A stretch of 64,000 nucleotides of DNA. Source: Duganella alba. Lineage in GTDB: Bacteria > Pseudomonadota > Gammaproteobacteria > Burkholderiales > Burkholderiaceae_D. The position numbers and the translations under genes are program-made. Where the stretch lies: positions 1-64,000 of the forward strand of contig NZ_WKJN01000004.1 in the NCBI RefSeq assembly GCF_009674495.1, written 5' to 3'. The notes beneath the pieces were generated by a model. The model did no database searches and had not been told where the DNA came from. It saw nothing but the letters and a program-made list of their open reading frames with translations. Position 1 is the stretch's first letter, and the number at the start of each line of letters is the position of its first letter. This document shows positions 1 through 7,724 of the stretch, piece by piece.

Positions 1-1
1 C

Positions 2-577
2 AGCCCTGCCGCCGCCGCCGCGCCGCTGGCCGCCAGCGTCACCGCCGCTGCCGCCGACGACGGCAAGAACACGCTGACCGCCGCCACCACCTCGGTCAAC
101 AGCCTCAATGTCAGCCAGAGCGCGGCCCCGGCCGCCGGTCAGGCCAGCGCCACCGTCAAGCTGGCCGGTTCGCCGGAGCAATGGCAGCAGCCGCTGCGCG
201 AAGCGCTGGGCGACCGCCTGCAGCTGCAGCTGCAGCGCAACAACGATCAGGCCGTCATCCGCCTGGAACCGCCGAACATGGGCAGCATCGAGATCTCGAT
301 CCGCCACAGCGCCGGCGCGCTGCAGGTCAACCTGTCGGCCAGCAACAGCGAGGTGGTGCGCCAGCTCAACACCATCGGCGACAGCGTGCGCCAGGACCTG
401 TCGGCCAAGCAGTTCAGCGACGTCGCCGTCACCGTGTCGTCGTCGCGCGCCCAGGCGCAGGCCGATCAGGGCGGCGGCAAAAACGGGCAGCCGCGCGACC
501 AGCACGATGGCCGCGGCCCGACCCGCGCCCTGTCCGAGGATGACAGCACCGCCACCTTTGCCATGACCGGGGAGTAA
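2..577 (+). CDS. fliK: FliK, hook-length control protein, C-terminal part (5' end outside window)
   Basis: The reading frame is open from the window edge, so the start is missing. The visible 191 residues begin with an Ala/Thr-rich linker. They end in the conserved Flg_hook domain, visible around LGDRLQLQLQ, IRLEPPNMGSIEI and VNLSASNSEVVRQL, followed by a polar Gln/Gly-rich tail. FliK is exported during hook growth, sets hook length and switches the FlhB export gate from hook to filament substrates. fliL follows after 8 bases, then fliA, motA and motB. This order is that of lafE-F-S-T-U in lateral flagellar loci rather than the fliK-fliL-fliM order of the usual primary systems. The family call is firm; the LafE subtype is inference. 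Confidence 0.88.
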   Translation, partial: SPAAAAAPLAASVTAAAADDGKNTLTAATTSVNSLNVSQSAAPAAGQASATVKLAGSPEQWQQPLREALGDRLQLQLQRNNDQAVIRLEPPNMGSIEISIRHSAGALQVNLSASNSEVVRQLNTIGDSVRQDLSAKQFSDVAVTVSSSRAQAQADQGGGKNGQPRDQHDGRGPTRALSEDDSTATFAMTGE

Positions 578-585
578 TCTGCACA

Positions 586-1080
586 ATGAAGAATATGAAA
601 GTCATCATCGCCGTGGTACTGGCCGTCGTTGTCGGCGCCGCAGTGGCCGGCGGAGCAGTCTGGTATATGTCCAAGGGTGGTGAGGAAACAGCGGCCGACG
701 GCAAGGATGGCAAGAAAAAGCCGGCCAAGAAGGAAGAGAAAAAGGAAAAGAAACCGGGCGAGCCGCCCAAGTATCTGACGGTCGACAAGGTGGTGGTGAT
801 GCTCAAGCATCAGCCCGACGAAAGCGTGACGCATTATCTGTCGGCCGATCTGGTGGTCAGCACCGACGCCAAGCGTGAAAAGGAAACCAAGGAAAACCTG
901 CCGATGCTGCGCAGCGTCGCTGTGAAAACCTTGTCCGGCCTGCCGATGGCCAGCGCGCGCGTGATGACCATCGACCAGTTTGCCGCGGAACTGAACAAGG
1001 CCTTCGACCACGAGTTCGAGGAAGAAGGCCGCGAGAAACCGTTTGACGAAGTCATGATTGGCAAACTCATCATTGAGTAA
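586..1080 (+). CDS. fliL: FliL, flagellar basal body-associated protein
   Basis: A protein of 164 residues with one N-terminal membrane anchor (about residues 5-27), then a Lys/Glu-rich linker (about 35-60) and a periplasmic domain ending in the EVMIGKLIIE tail. The size and layout are normal for FliL, which surrounds the stator units and stabilises torque generation at high load. It lies between fliK and fliA with 8 and 11 bases of spacing, so it is clearly part of the same operon. By position it matches LafF of lateral systems. Confidence 0.9.
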   Translation: MKNMKVIIAVVLAVVVGAAVAGGAVWYMSKGGEETAADGKDGKKKPAKKEEKKEKKPGEPPKYLTVDKVVVMLKHQPDESVTHYLSADLVVSTDAKREKETKENLPMLRSVAVKTLSGLPMASARVMTIDQFAAELNKAFDHEFEEEGREKPFDEVMIGKLIIE

Positions 1081-1091
1081 GCCGCAGCAGC

Positions 1092-1850
1092 ATGAACACG
1101 AGTGGAGCGGGCATGGGATACGTAGAGGAATTTGCAGACACTTATGCCGAAGGTTACGGCGTGCACGGCGCGACGCCGTTCACGCATAGCGTCGCCGACG
1201 AGCAGAAGTTTCTGCTGGCGTATGCGCCGCTGGTCAAGCGCATCGTCCGCCAGCTCAATTCGCAGATCGCCGGCGCCATCGACCGCGACGACATGGAACA
1301 GATCGGCCTGATGGGCCTGCTGGAAGCGCTGCGCCGCTACGGCGAGCCGGACGCCGCCTTCGGCAGCTACGCCAGCCTGCGCATCCGCGGCGCCATCCTC
1401 GATGAGCTGCGGCGCCAGGACTGGCGGCCGCGCGCGGTGCGCCAGCAAAGCCACAAGCTGCGCGACGCCGTGCGCGCCCTCACCCGCAAGCTGGGCCATG
1501 AACCGAGCGAGCAGGAAATCATGAGCGGCCTGGCGCTGACGCCGGAAGCCTACCAGGCCTACCTGCTCGACGAGAACGCCGAGCTGATCGCCAGTTTCGA
1601 CGAGATCCTGCAGGAAAGCATGAGCCACGACACCGCGCCGAGTCCGGAAGACCAGCTGGTGGTGCGGCGCAGCCTGGAACAGGCGCTGCGCGGCCTCGAC
1701 GAGCGCGAACAGCGGGTGGTGCAGATGTATTACGAGTTTGAGCTGAGCTACAAGGAAATCGCCGCCGTGCTGGACCTGACCGACGCTCGCGTCTGTCAGC
1801 TCAACAAGGCGGCGCTGAACAAGATGAAGGCAGTACTGCAAAGCGCCTAG
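1092..1850 (+). CDS. fliA: FliA, flagellar sigma-28 factor (LafS-like)
   Basis: A 252-residue group 3 sigma factor. Region 2 is visible at DDMEQIGLMGLLEALRRYG and FGSYASLRIRGAILDELR. Region 4 is at LDEREQRVVQMYYEFELSYKEIAAVL, here a normal helix-turn-helix. It directs RNA polymerase to late flagellar promoters and is held in check by FlgM, which is encoded three genes downstream. An in-frame ATG at 1113 has a better upstream GGAG than the first ATG and may be the true start, giving 245 residues. Having fliA directly before the stator genes is the lateral (lafS-lafT-lafU) arrangement. In primary betaproteobacterial systems fliA usually sits near flhF/flhG. Confidence 0.92.
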   Translation: MNTSGAGMGYVEEFADTYAEGYGVHGATPFTHSVADEQKFLLAYAPLVKRIVRQLNSQIAGAIDRDDMEQIGLMGLLEALRRYGEPDAAFGSYASLRIRGAILDELRRQDWRPRAVRQQSHKLRDAVRALTRKLGHEPSEQEIMSGLALTPEAYQAYLLDENAELIASFDEILQESMSHDTAPSPEDQLVVRRSLEQALRGLDEREQRVVQMYYEFELSYKEIAAVLDLTDARVCQLNKAALNKMKAVLQSA

Positions 1851-1905
1851 GCAGCGGCGCGGCGCACTCAGGGATTAGAAAAATGACGCGGAAAGGCGAA
1901 TCATC

Positions 1906-2823
1906 ATGCAGCAAATAGTCGGCATTCTCATAGTTTTAGGCAGCGTCTTCGGCGGCTTCTTCATGATGGGCGGCGCCTTCCATCAGATCTGGCAGCCGAT
2001 CGAGCTGATCGTGATTGCCGGTTCGGGCATGGGCGCGCTGGTGATCGGCAATCCCGGCCACGTGCTGAAGGAAATGGGCACGCAGATCAAGAAGATCATC
2101 ACCAAGAAGAAATACGACTCGGAATTCCAGCGTCAGCTGCTGCTGCTGATGTACGAGCTGCTGCAACTGGCCGCCGGCGGCCTGAAGGCGCTGGACGCCC
2201 ACGTCGAGGCGCCGAAGGACAGCCCGCTGTTCCAGCGCTATCCGCGCGTGCTCGACGAGCCGAAACTGCTGGCCTTCATCGTCGACAACTTCCGCCTGAT
2301 GGCGATGGGCAAGATCAACGCGCACGAGCTCGAAGGCGTGCTGGAACAGGAACTGGAAGCCATCCACACCGAGCTGGAACAGCCGGCCAAGTCGCTCGGC
2401 AAGATCGGCGAGGCGATGCCGGGCTTCGGTATTCTGGCCGCCGTGCTGGGCATCGTGATCACCATGAACACCGTCAGCGAAGGCGCGACCTCGGGCGAGA
2501 TCGCCGAGCACGTGGGCGCGGCCATGGTCGGCACCTTCATCGGTATTTTCTTCTGCTACGGCCTGATCGACCCGCTGTGCAACATGATGAAGCAGCTGGT
2601 CAATTCCGAGGCGGCCAACAAGGAAACCGTCAAGGTGGTGCTGGTGACCCACGTGGCCGGCAAGCCGCCGCTGCTGGCGATCGACGCCGGCCGCCGCCTG
2701 GTGCAGCTCAACATCAAGCCGAGCTTCGCCCAGCTGGAACGCTGGATCAACGATCTGGAGGGCAACGACAGCGGTGCTTCGGATAACTCTGGTCGCGGAG
2801 GACGTGGTGCTAAAGCCGCATGA
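1906..2823 (+). CDS. motA: MotA, flagellar stator subunit (LafT-like)
   Basis: A 305-residue inner-membrane protein with the MotA layout. Two membrane segments lie at the N terminus (IVGILIVLGSVFGGFFMMGG and a second near residues 30-50). A large cytoplasmic loop with charged residues follows, then two more segments (AMPGFGILAAVLGIVITM and VGTFIGIFFCYGLIDP) that keep the conserved prolines. It forms the ion channel with MotB and contacts FliG. The C-terminal 25 residues are Gly/Ser-rich and overlap the start of motB. An AAAGG-type ribosome site precedes the ATG. Being next to fliA suggests a stator dedicated to this flagellum. Confidence 0.93.
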   Translation: MQQIVGILIVLGSVFGGFFMMGGAFHQIWQPIELIVIAGSGMGALVIGNPGHVLKEMGTQIKKIITKKKYDSEFQRQLLLLMYELLQLAAGGLKALDAHVEAPKDSPLFQRYPRVLDEPKLLAFIVDNFRLMAMGKINAHELEGVLEQELEAIHTELEQPAKSLGKIGEAMPGFGILAAVLGIVITMNTVSEGATSGEIAEHVGAAMVGTFIGIFFCYGLIDPLCNMMKQLVNSEAANKETVKVVLVTHVAGKPPLLAIDAGRRLVQLNIKPSFAQLERWINDLEGNDSGASDNSGRGGRGAKAA

Positions 2824-3817
2824 TAAAGCGCATGACCAGACCATCGTCAAGCGCGGTGGCGGCAAGCACAAGCACGACGACCACGGCGGCGCCTGGAAGG
2901 TAGCGTTCGCCGACTTCTGTCTCGCGCTGATGTGTTTGTTCCTGGTGCTGTGGCTGATGGCGGCGCGCAACACCGAGTCGCTGGAGCAGATCCTGACCGA
3001 GGCCGACGGCGCCAAGACCGACCAGGGCAAGGGCGTCATGCCGGAGCAGGTCGGCGGCCCGCGCGGCAGCCTGATCGACCGTTTCCCGATGCCGCACACC
3101 GGCAGCAGCGAAACCGAGGGCAAGCAGAAGGCCCAGGCCGAACAGACCGACACCCCGACCGAGCCGTCGTCCAAGGTGCGCTACGACAGTCCGGAAGACC
3201 TGGCCGCGCTGTCCAAGGCGCTGACCAAGATGAGCGCCGACTACGGCCTGACCTCGAATCTGGAAGCGGTGATCACGCCCTACGGCCTGCGCGTGATGAT
3301 GCACGACACCGACCGCCAGGGCATGTTCGTGCGCGGCAGCGCCGTGCCGACCGACAAGTTCCGCGCCCTGCTGCGCAAGATGGGGCCGCTGTTCCGCGAG
3401 ATGGAAAACCAGATGCTGATCGTCGGCCACACCGATTCGCTGCAGTACGCCGACACCAGCTACGCCGCCTTCTCGAACTGGACGCTGTCGGCCAACCGCG
3501 CCATGTCGGCGCGCGCCCAGCTGCTGGCCGGCACCATGAATCCGGAGTCGGTATTGCAGGTGGTCGGCATGGCCGACCGCGCACCGCTCGACACCAAGCG
3601 CGCCGACGCCGGCGTCAACCGCCGCATCGAACTGCTGATCCTGACCACCGCCCAGGCCAAGACCATCGCCGCCATGTTCGGCGTGCCGGAAAACAGCACC
3701 GCCCTGATTCATGACGTGGACACCGCCCTGCCCGACGCGACCCTGCTGCAGAAACTGCGCAGCCAGCTCAGTGGTCAGGGCGAATCGCCGCTGCGTGATC
3801 CGCGCCGCAACAAATAA
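2807..3817 (+). CDS. motB: MotB, flagellar stator subunit with OmpA-like domain (LafU-like)
   Basis: The protein starts with a basic/His-rich N terminus, then a single membrane segment that carries the ion-binding Asp (AFADFCLALM, Asp36 with this start). A plug/linker follows, then an OmpA/MotB peptidoglycan-binding domain (LIVGHTDS, NWTLSANRAM, ADAGVNRRIELL). It anchors the stator to the wall and conducts ions with MotA. No ATG is available in frame. I chose the GTG at 2807 because GGAGGA lies just upstream (2797-2802); GTG 2804 or 2774 are alternatives. The gene overlaps the end of motA, as expected for translational coupling. Confidence 0.92.
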   Translation: MLKPHDKAHDQTIVKRGGGKHKHDDHGGAWKVAFADFCLALMCLFLVLWLMAARNTESLEQILTEADGAKTDQGKGVMPEQVGGPRGSLIDRFPMPHTGSSETEGKQKAQAEQTDTPTEPSSKVRYDSPEDLAALSKALTKMSADYGLTSNLEAVITPYGLRVMMHDTDRQGMFVRGSAVPTDKFRALLRKMGPLFREMENQMLIVGHTDSLQYADTSYAAFSNWTLSANRAMSARAQLLAGTMNPESVLQVVGMADRAPLDTKRADAGVNRRIELLILTTAQAKTIAAMFGVPENSTALIHDVDTALPDATLLQKLRSQLSGQGESPLRDPRRNK

Positions 3818-3856
3818 GACAGACGTATGGAAACCAAGCCAACAAGAGGCAGCCGC

Positions 3857-4132
3857 ATGAGAATCCCGACTTCGACCCCGGACGGTCTGGCCGTCCAGCG
3901 CGTGGCCGACAGCGCCCCGGTGGACGCCGCCGACGCCATCGCCCCGGCGCCGGCCCAGGCGCCGCTGCAATCGTCCGTCATGCAGCCGGCGCTGCAAGCC
4001 ATGCGCGACATGCCGGAAATCGACCAGGAGAAGATCGACATGCTGCGCGACGCGCTGGCCAAGGGCGAGCTGCCGTTCGACCCGGCCAAGCTGGCCGGCC
4101 TGATCCAGCGTTTCCACGGGAGCGAACCTTGA
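3857..4132 (+). CDS. flgM: FlgM, anti-sigma-28 factor
   Basis: A protein of 91 residues. The C-terminal half (IDQEKIDMLRDALAKGELPFDPAKLAGLI) is the FlgM sigma-binding region with the typical ExxRxxIAxGxYxxDxxxVA-like pattern; the N-terminal half is low-complexity Ala/Pro-rich. FlgM binds FliA until the hook is complete and is then exported. An in-frame ATG at 3827 would add ten residues. ATG 3857 is preferred because AGAGG lies about 8 bases upstream and because the resulting start (MRIPTSTPD) looks like other FlgM proteins. The next gene, flgN, overlaps its stop codon. Confidence 0.85.
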   Translation: MRIPTSTPDGLAVQRVADSAPVDAADAIAPAPAQAPLQSSVMQPALQAMRDMPEIDQEKIDMLRDALAKGELPFDPAKLAGLIQRFHGSEP

Positions 4133-4584
4133 GCAATGTGAATCATGCCGGCGCCATCGCCGCCCTGTCGCGCCAGGACGCCATGCGCGCCCTGCTGGCC
4201 GGCATCGGCGCCGACCTGCAGGCCTACGCCGAACTGCAGGTCATGCTGCGCGACCAGTTCCGCGCCGCGCTGCGCCACAACGCCGGCGAGCTGGCGGCGG
4301 CCGCCGAGGCTATCGAAGCGCAAGTTGACGCCATGCAGCAACGGCGCGCCGAGCGCGTGGCGCTGGTACAACGTTTAGTTGGTGAAACTGGCAATATGGC
4401 GCAAGCTTTTGCCTTGCTGAAAAATACGGCACGGGAGAAAATAGAGGCGGACTGGGCATCGCTGGAACAGGCGGTGCTCGAGTGCAAGCGACTCAGCAAG
4501 CGCAACGGCGATTTGCTGGCCGAGCAATACACCATCATGCAGCGCGTGCTGCATGGCGAGGAGCAAATCTATGCGCCAGCTTAG
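4129..4584 (+). CDS. flgN: FlgN, export chaperone for FlgK and FlgL
   Basis: A predicted all-helical protein of 151 residues, the right size for the FlgN family, with long amphipathic helices (AELQVMLRDQFRAAL, LVQRLVGETG, LEQAVLECKRLSKRNG). FlgN keeps the hook-filament junction proteins FlgK and FlgL in an exportable state. The start is a TTG that overlaps the flgM stop (TTGA), with GGGAG six bases upstream at 4118-4122. Its location right after flgM is the standard flgMN pair. The next gene begins inside its last 14 bases. Confidence 0.82.
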   Translation: MSNVNHAGAIAALSRQDAMRALLAGIGADLQAYAELQVMLRDQFRAALRHNAGELAAAAEAIEAQVDAMQQRRAERVALVQRLVGETGNMAQAFALLKNTAREKIEADWASLEQAVLECKRLSKRNGDLLAEQYTIMQRVLHGEEQIYAPA

Positions 4585-5347
4585 TGGGATAACCACGGGG
4601 ATGCAAGCCACCGCACCCACTGCCGCAACCGTCTCGAACATGACCGCCAGCCGCCCCACCGCGGCCACTGGCGGCTTTGCGCCCGCGGGCGCCTTCAACA
4701 GCGCCTTCGCGCAAGTCCAGAACGACGTGACCGCCTACATCGCCCAGGGCGACGGCGGCTTCCACAGCGACGCGGCGCCCTCGTCGCAGGCCATGAGCCT
4801 GCAAGCCATGGCGCTGCGCAACCGCGCCACCGGCGCCATCGACGACGACAGCGTCGACAGCGACAGCCAGCAGCAATTCCTGGCGGCGATCCAGCCGTGG
4901 GCGCAGGAAACCGCCGACAAGCTCGGCGTCGCGCCGGAACTGGTGGCCGCGCACGCGGCGCTCGAATCGGGTTGGGGGAAGCAGCCGCTGAAGAACGGCG
5001 CCGCCAATGCCAACAACCTGTTCGGCGTGAAGGCCGGCGCCGGCTGGCAGGGCGACGTCGCTGTCGCCAGCACCACCGAATTCGAACATGGCGCGCTGCT
5101 CAAGAAGACCGAGCGCTTCCGCAGCTATCCGGACACCGCCAGCGCCTTCCGCGACTACGCCCAGCTGCTGACCAGCAATCCGCGCTATGCGTCCGCCCTC
5201 AACACCGGCAGCGATGCCCGCGCCTTCGCCAGCGGCCTGGCCAAGGCCGGCTATGCCACCGACCCGAATTATGCAGACAAGCTGAGCAAGGTGGCCGCGC
5301 AGTTGCAGCGCGGTGGGCGCCTCAGCCCTACTCCGACGGAGAATTAG
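4571..5347 (+). CDS. Stand-alone FlgJ-type peptidoglycan hydrolase (glucosaminidase domain)
   Basis: A protein of 258 residues. The N-terminal 105 residues are low-complexity and lack a clear signal peptide. The C-terminal half is the FlgJ/LytG glucosaminidase domain, with the catalytic Glu in AALESGWGKQ and the conserved NNLFGVKAG block, then TTEFEH and FRSYPDTASAFRDYA. In most proteobacteria this domain is fused to the rod-binding half of FlgJ. Here the rod-binding half is a separate gene at 12402. It probably cuts murein for rod insertion. ATG 4571 is chosen over 4553 because GAGGAG sits 8 bases before it. The gene overlaps flgN by 14 bases and converges on flgA with a 20-base overlap. Confidence 0.87.
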   Translation: MRQLSGITTGMQATAPTAATVSNMTASRPTAATGGFAPAGAFNSAFAQVQNDVTAYIAQGDGGFHSDAAPSSQAMSLQAMALRNRATGAIDDDSVDSDSQQQFLAAIQPWAQETADKLGVAPELVAAHAALESGWGKQPLKNGAANANNLFGVKAGAGWQGDVAVASTTEFEHGALLKKTERFRSYPDTASAFRDYAQLLTSNPRYASALNTGSDARAFASGLAKAGYATDPNYADKLSKVAAQLQRGGRLSPTPTEN

Positions 5348-6077
5348 CCGTGACCGGCGCTGCGACAGGTTCCACCGTGCCTGCGCCGGTCACCCGGGCG
5401 CGCAGCACCGTGCCGTTGGCGTTGCGCACGCGCACCGTGTCGCCGCGCGCGCCGGCGTCCATCGCCTCGCCGCCCATGCTGACCTCGATCTCGTCGCGGC
5501 GCGCGACAATGCGCACCGGCTCGCCGCGCTTGATCAGCGTCGGCGCCGCCAGCAAGGTCTTGCGCACCACCTCGCCGGCGCGCAGCGCGCGCTTGCTGCT
5601 CAGACCGACCGCGTCCTGCGGATCGCTGACGGCGTCGGCGATGGCGGCGATATCGTGGCGCTCCAGCAACACATCTTCATCTGCCAGTACTTTCCCTGCC
5701 GCCAAGTCATTTGCCATCACGGCAATCCGCGCCGAGACCTGGGCGCGCACGATGAATTCGTACCGCCAGCCGCCGGCGCCGCTGCAGACGGCGATGAAGC
5801 GCATCCGGCTCGGCAGTCGCGTGTCGGCCGCCTGCACCGTCACGCCTTGGTTGCAGGCCGACAGCGTGCGCGTGCCCGGCACCACCGTGACGCTGAATTG
5901 CGGCTCGCTGAAGCCGGCCGCGGCGGCCCAGCGCTCCACGTGTTGCTGCGCCGCCCGTTCGACCAGTGCCGGCACCTGTTCCGCCGCGACCGGCGCGCCG
6001 GCAGAAATAGCTGAAGAAAATGGAATGCAAACCAGCAACATCCCGGCCGAAACAGTTACAATAGATTTGTTGAACAT
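5328..6077 (-). CDS. flgA: FlgA, P-ring assembly chaperone
   Basis: The protein has a signal peptide (about residues 1-27, MFNKSIVTVSAGMLLVC onward), an N-terminal domain with a paired-Cys region (TLSACNQG, FIAVCSG), and a C-terminal SAF domain (LAAGKVLADEDVLLER, ALRAGEVVRKTLL, VRIVARRDEIEVSM). FlgA is a periplasmic chaperone for FlgI. A longer reading frame reaches 6161. ATG 6077 is chosen because AGAGGT lies 8 bases upstream and the signal peptide begins there. It diverges from flgB, as in most flg loci, and its 3' end overlaps that of the glucosaminidase gene. Confidence 0.92.
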   Translation of the reverse strand: MFNKSIVTVSAGMLLVCIPFSSAISAGAPVAAEQVPALVERAAQQHVERWAAAAGFSEPQFSVTVVPGTRTLSACNQGVTVQAADTRLPSRMRFIAVCSGAGGWRYEFIVRAQVSARIAVMANDLAAGKVLADEDVLLERHDIAAIADAVSDPQDAVGLSSKRALRAGEVVRKTLLAAPTLIKRGEPVRIVARRDEIEVSMGGEAMDAGARGDTVRVRNANGTVLRARVTGAGTVEPVAAPVTANSPSE

Positions 6078-6133
6078 GAGCAATACCTCTACTATGATGC
6101 CGGAAGCGGTCGCCCCATCGGGGCTCGGCCGCC

Positions 6134-6161
6134 ATTCTACATGGGACGTAGCGGTTGTCAC
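6134..6161 (-). promoter_or_regulatory. Possible sigma-70-type promoter of flgA
   Basis: On the minus strand, GTGACA (plus 6156-6161) and TAGAAT (plus 6134-6139) are separated by 16 bases. Each box matches five of six consensus bases. The predicted start would leave a leader of roughly 50 bases before flgA. The same -35 area on the plus strand reads TTGTCA (6155-6160), but no good -10 follows it towards flgB. No convincing sigma-54 or sigma-28 site was found in this divergent region. Confidence 0.4.
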
Positions 6162-6205
6162 TCATGCCGACGCGTTTTACCGCCATGTCACCACAGGGGA
6201 AGAAG

Positions 6206-6568
6206 ATGGGCATTAACTTCAAAGATGCAGCGGGCGTCCACGCCGACGCGCTGGCCTTGCGCGCCGACCGCACGCGCATCCTGGCCGCCAATATCGCCAA
6301 CGAGAACACGCCCGGCTTCCAGGCCCAGGACATGGACTTCAGCGCCACGCTGGCCAACGTCCAGGCCGAAGGCAACGGCGACATCGGCGACGGCGGCGAC
6401 AGCGCGCTGATGTACCGCGTGCCCTACCACCCCACCCGCGACGGCAACACCGTCGAGATCGGCGTCGAGCAAGCCGCCTTCTCGCAGAACGCCACCGATT
6501 TCCAGACCAGCCTGACCTTCGCCAACATGAAGTTCAAGGGGCTGGCCAAGGCCATTGCCGGCCAGTAA
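6206..6568 (+). CDS. flgB: FlgB, proximal rod protein
   Basis: A protein of 120 residues with the N-terminal rod/hook signature (ALRADRTRILAANIANENTPGFQAQD) and a short C-terminal helix (TSLTFANMKFKGLAKAI). FlgB is the first rod subunit and is exported through the flagellar type III apparatus. A longer reading frame begins at 6155. ATG 6206 is chosen because AGGGGAAG precedes it and because the remaining length fits the family. It opens the long flgB-flgL operon. Confidence 0.93.
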   Translation: MGINFKDAAGVHADALALRADRTRILAANIANENTPGFQAQDMDFSATLANVQAEGNGDIGDGGDSALMYRVPYHPTRDGNTVEIGVEQAAFSQNATDFQTSLTFANMKFKGLAKAIAGQ

Positions 6569-6593
6569 GCCCGCAGCAACCCAGGAGCAGCGC

Positions 6594-7016
6594 ATGTCGT
6601 TCAAGACTATTTCGGAGATTGCCGGATCGGCCATGGCGGCCCAGTCCGTCCGTCTCAACACCATCGCCAGTAACCTGGCCAATGCCGATTCGGTGGCCGG
6701 CACCGAAGCCGACACCTACCGCGCGCGCAAGCCGGTGTTTGCCGCCGTCATGGGCGACAGCCCGGACGGCATGGCCAGCGCCGGCGGCAAGGTGCAGGTG
6801 CTCGACGTGGTCGAGTCGGCCGAACCGCTGCGCCAGGTCTACGAGCCGGGCAACCCGATGGCCAACGCCGACGGCATGGTGTTCTACCCCAACGTCAACC
6901 AGGTGGCCGAGATGACCGACATGATGTCGGCCTCGCGCGCCTTCGAGACCAATGTTGAAGTTCTCGGCCGCATCCGCACGATGCAGCAATCCCTCCTTAA
7001 ACTCGGTGAAGGCTAA
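6594..7016 (+). CDS. flgC: FlgC, proximal rod protein
   Basis: A protein of 140 residues with the N-terminal motif SVRLNTIASNLANADSVAGT and the matching C-terminal helix (MMSASRAFETNVEVLGRIRTMQQ), both typical of FlgC. It forms the rod with FlgB, FlgF and FlgG. The ATG at 6594 has AGGAG six bases upstream, so the longer reading frame from 6555 is not used. flgD follows after three bases. Confidence 0.93.
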   Translation: MSFKTISEIAGSAMAAQSVRLNTIASNLANADSVAGTEADTYRARKPVFAAVMGDSPDGMASAGGKVQVLDVVESAEPLRQVYEPGNPMANADGMVFYPNVNQVAEMTDMMSASRAFETNVEVLGRIRTMQQSLLKLGEG

Positions 7017-7019
7017 GCC

Positions 7020-7712
7020 ATGACTGTCAGTCTCCTCAACAACAGCAGTACCAGCAACTCGGCCTCGACCGGCACCAGCATCACCGGCAACAGCGCCAGC
7101 GAAGCGTCGGACATGTTCACCAAATTGCTGGTGGCGCAGATCCAGAACCAGGACCCGCTGTCGCCGACCGATCCGGCGCAGTTCGTCCAGCAGCTGACCC
7201 AGCTGTCGCAGACCGAAACGCTGCAGAACCTGTCGAGCCTGACCAGCGCCAACTCCAGCATCCTGCAGAGCATGCAGGTGCTGTCGCTGGGCGCGCAGGT
7301 CGGCTCCAACGTGATGGCCGAGACCACCACGGTCAAGCTGGACGGCACCACCAAGGTCAGCGGCCAGACCACGCTGGACGCCAGCAGCAGCGCCACCAGC
7401 GTGGTGCTGACCGGCAGCGACGGCGTCGAACACACGATCAACCTCGGCGTGCAGGCGCCGGGCACGGTGCCTTTCACCATCGATCCGGCCAAGCTGGGTC
7501 TGGCGGAAGGCACGTACACGATGAAGGTGGTTACCAGCACCTCCAGCAATCCGACCATCGACATCCAGGGCCGCCTCAACAGCGTGCGCCTGGGCGCCAC
7601 CGGCAGCGTGGTGCTGAACGTCGCCAACATCGGCGAGACCAGCACCACCGCCATCACCGGTTTCAACGGTCCAGCGACCGCCGCCGCATCCGCCACCCAG
7701 TCTACTCTCTAA
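7020..7712 (+). CDS. flgD: FlgD, hook-cap scaffold protein
   Basis: A protein of 230 residues. The N terminus contains the conserved FlgD block (MFTKLLVAQIQNQDPLSPTD, then FVQQLTQLSQTETLQNL). The C-terminal part is a Thr/Ser-rich beta domain (FlgD Ig/tudor-like). FlgD caps the growing hook and guides FlgE assembly and is absent from the finished structure. It is tightly placed between flgC and flgE, as in other flg operons. Confidence 0.94.
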   Translation: MTVSLLNNSSTSNSASTGTSITGNSASEASDMFTKLLVAQIQNQDPLSPTDPAQFVQQLTQLSQTETLQNLSSLTSANSSILQSMQVLSLGAQVGSNVMAETTTVKLDGTTKVSGQTTLDASSSATSVVLTGSDGVEHTINLGVQAPGTVPFTIDPAKLGLAEGTYTMKVVTSTSSNPTIDIQGRLNSVRLGATGSVVLNVANIGETSTTAITGFNGPATAAASATQSTL

Positions 7713-7724
7713 GGAAAATCCATC

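Noticed and set aside
5328..6161. Longer start for flgA at 6161
   Set aside because: The extra 28 residues have no signal features and would overlap the promoter region; the ATG at 6077 begins a proper signal peptide with a ribosome site.
6155..6183. TTGTCA as the -35 box of a flgB promoter
   Set aside because: At 17 bases the -10 position reads TACCGC, a poor match.
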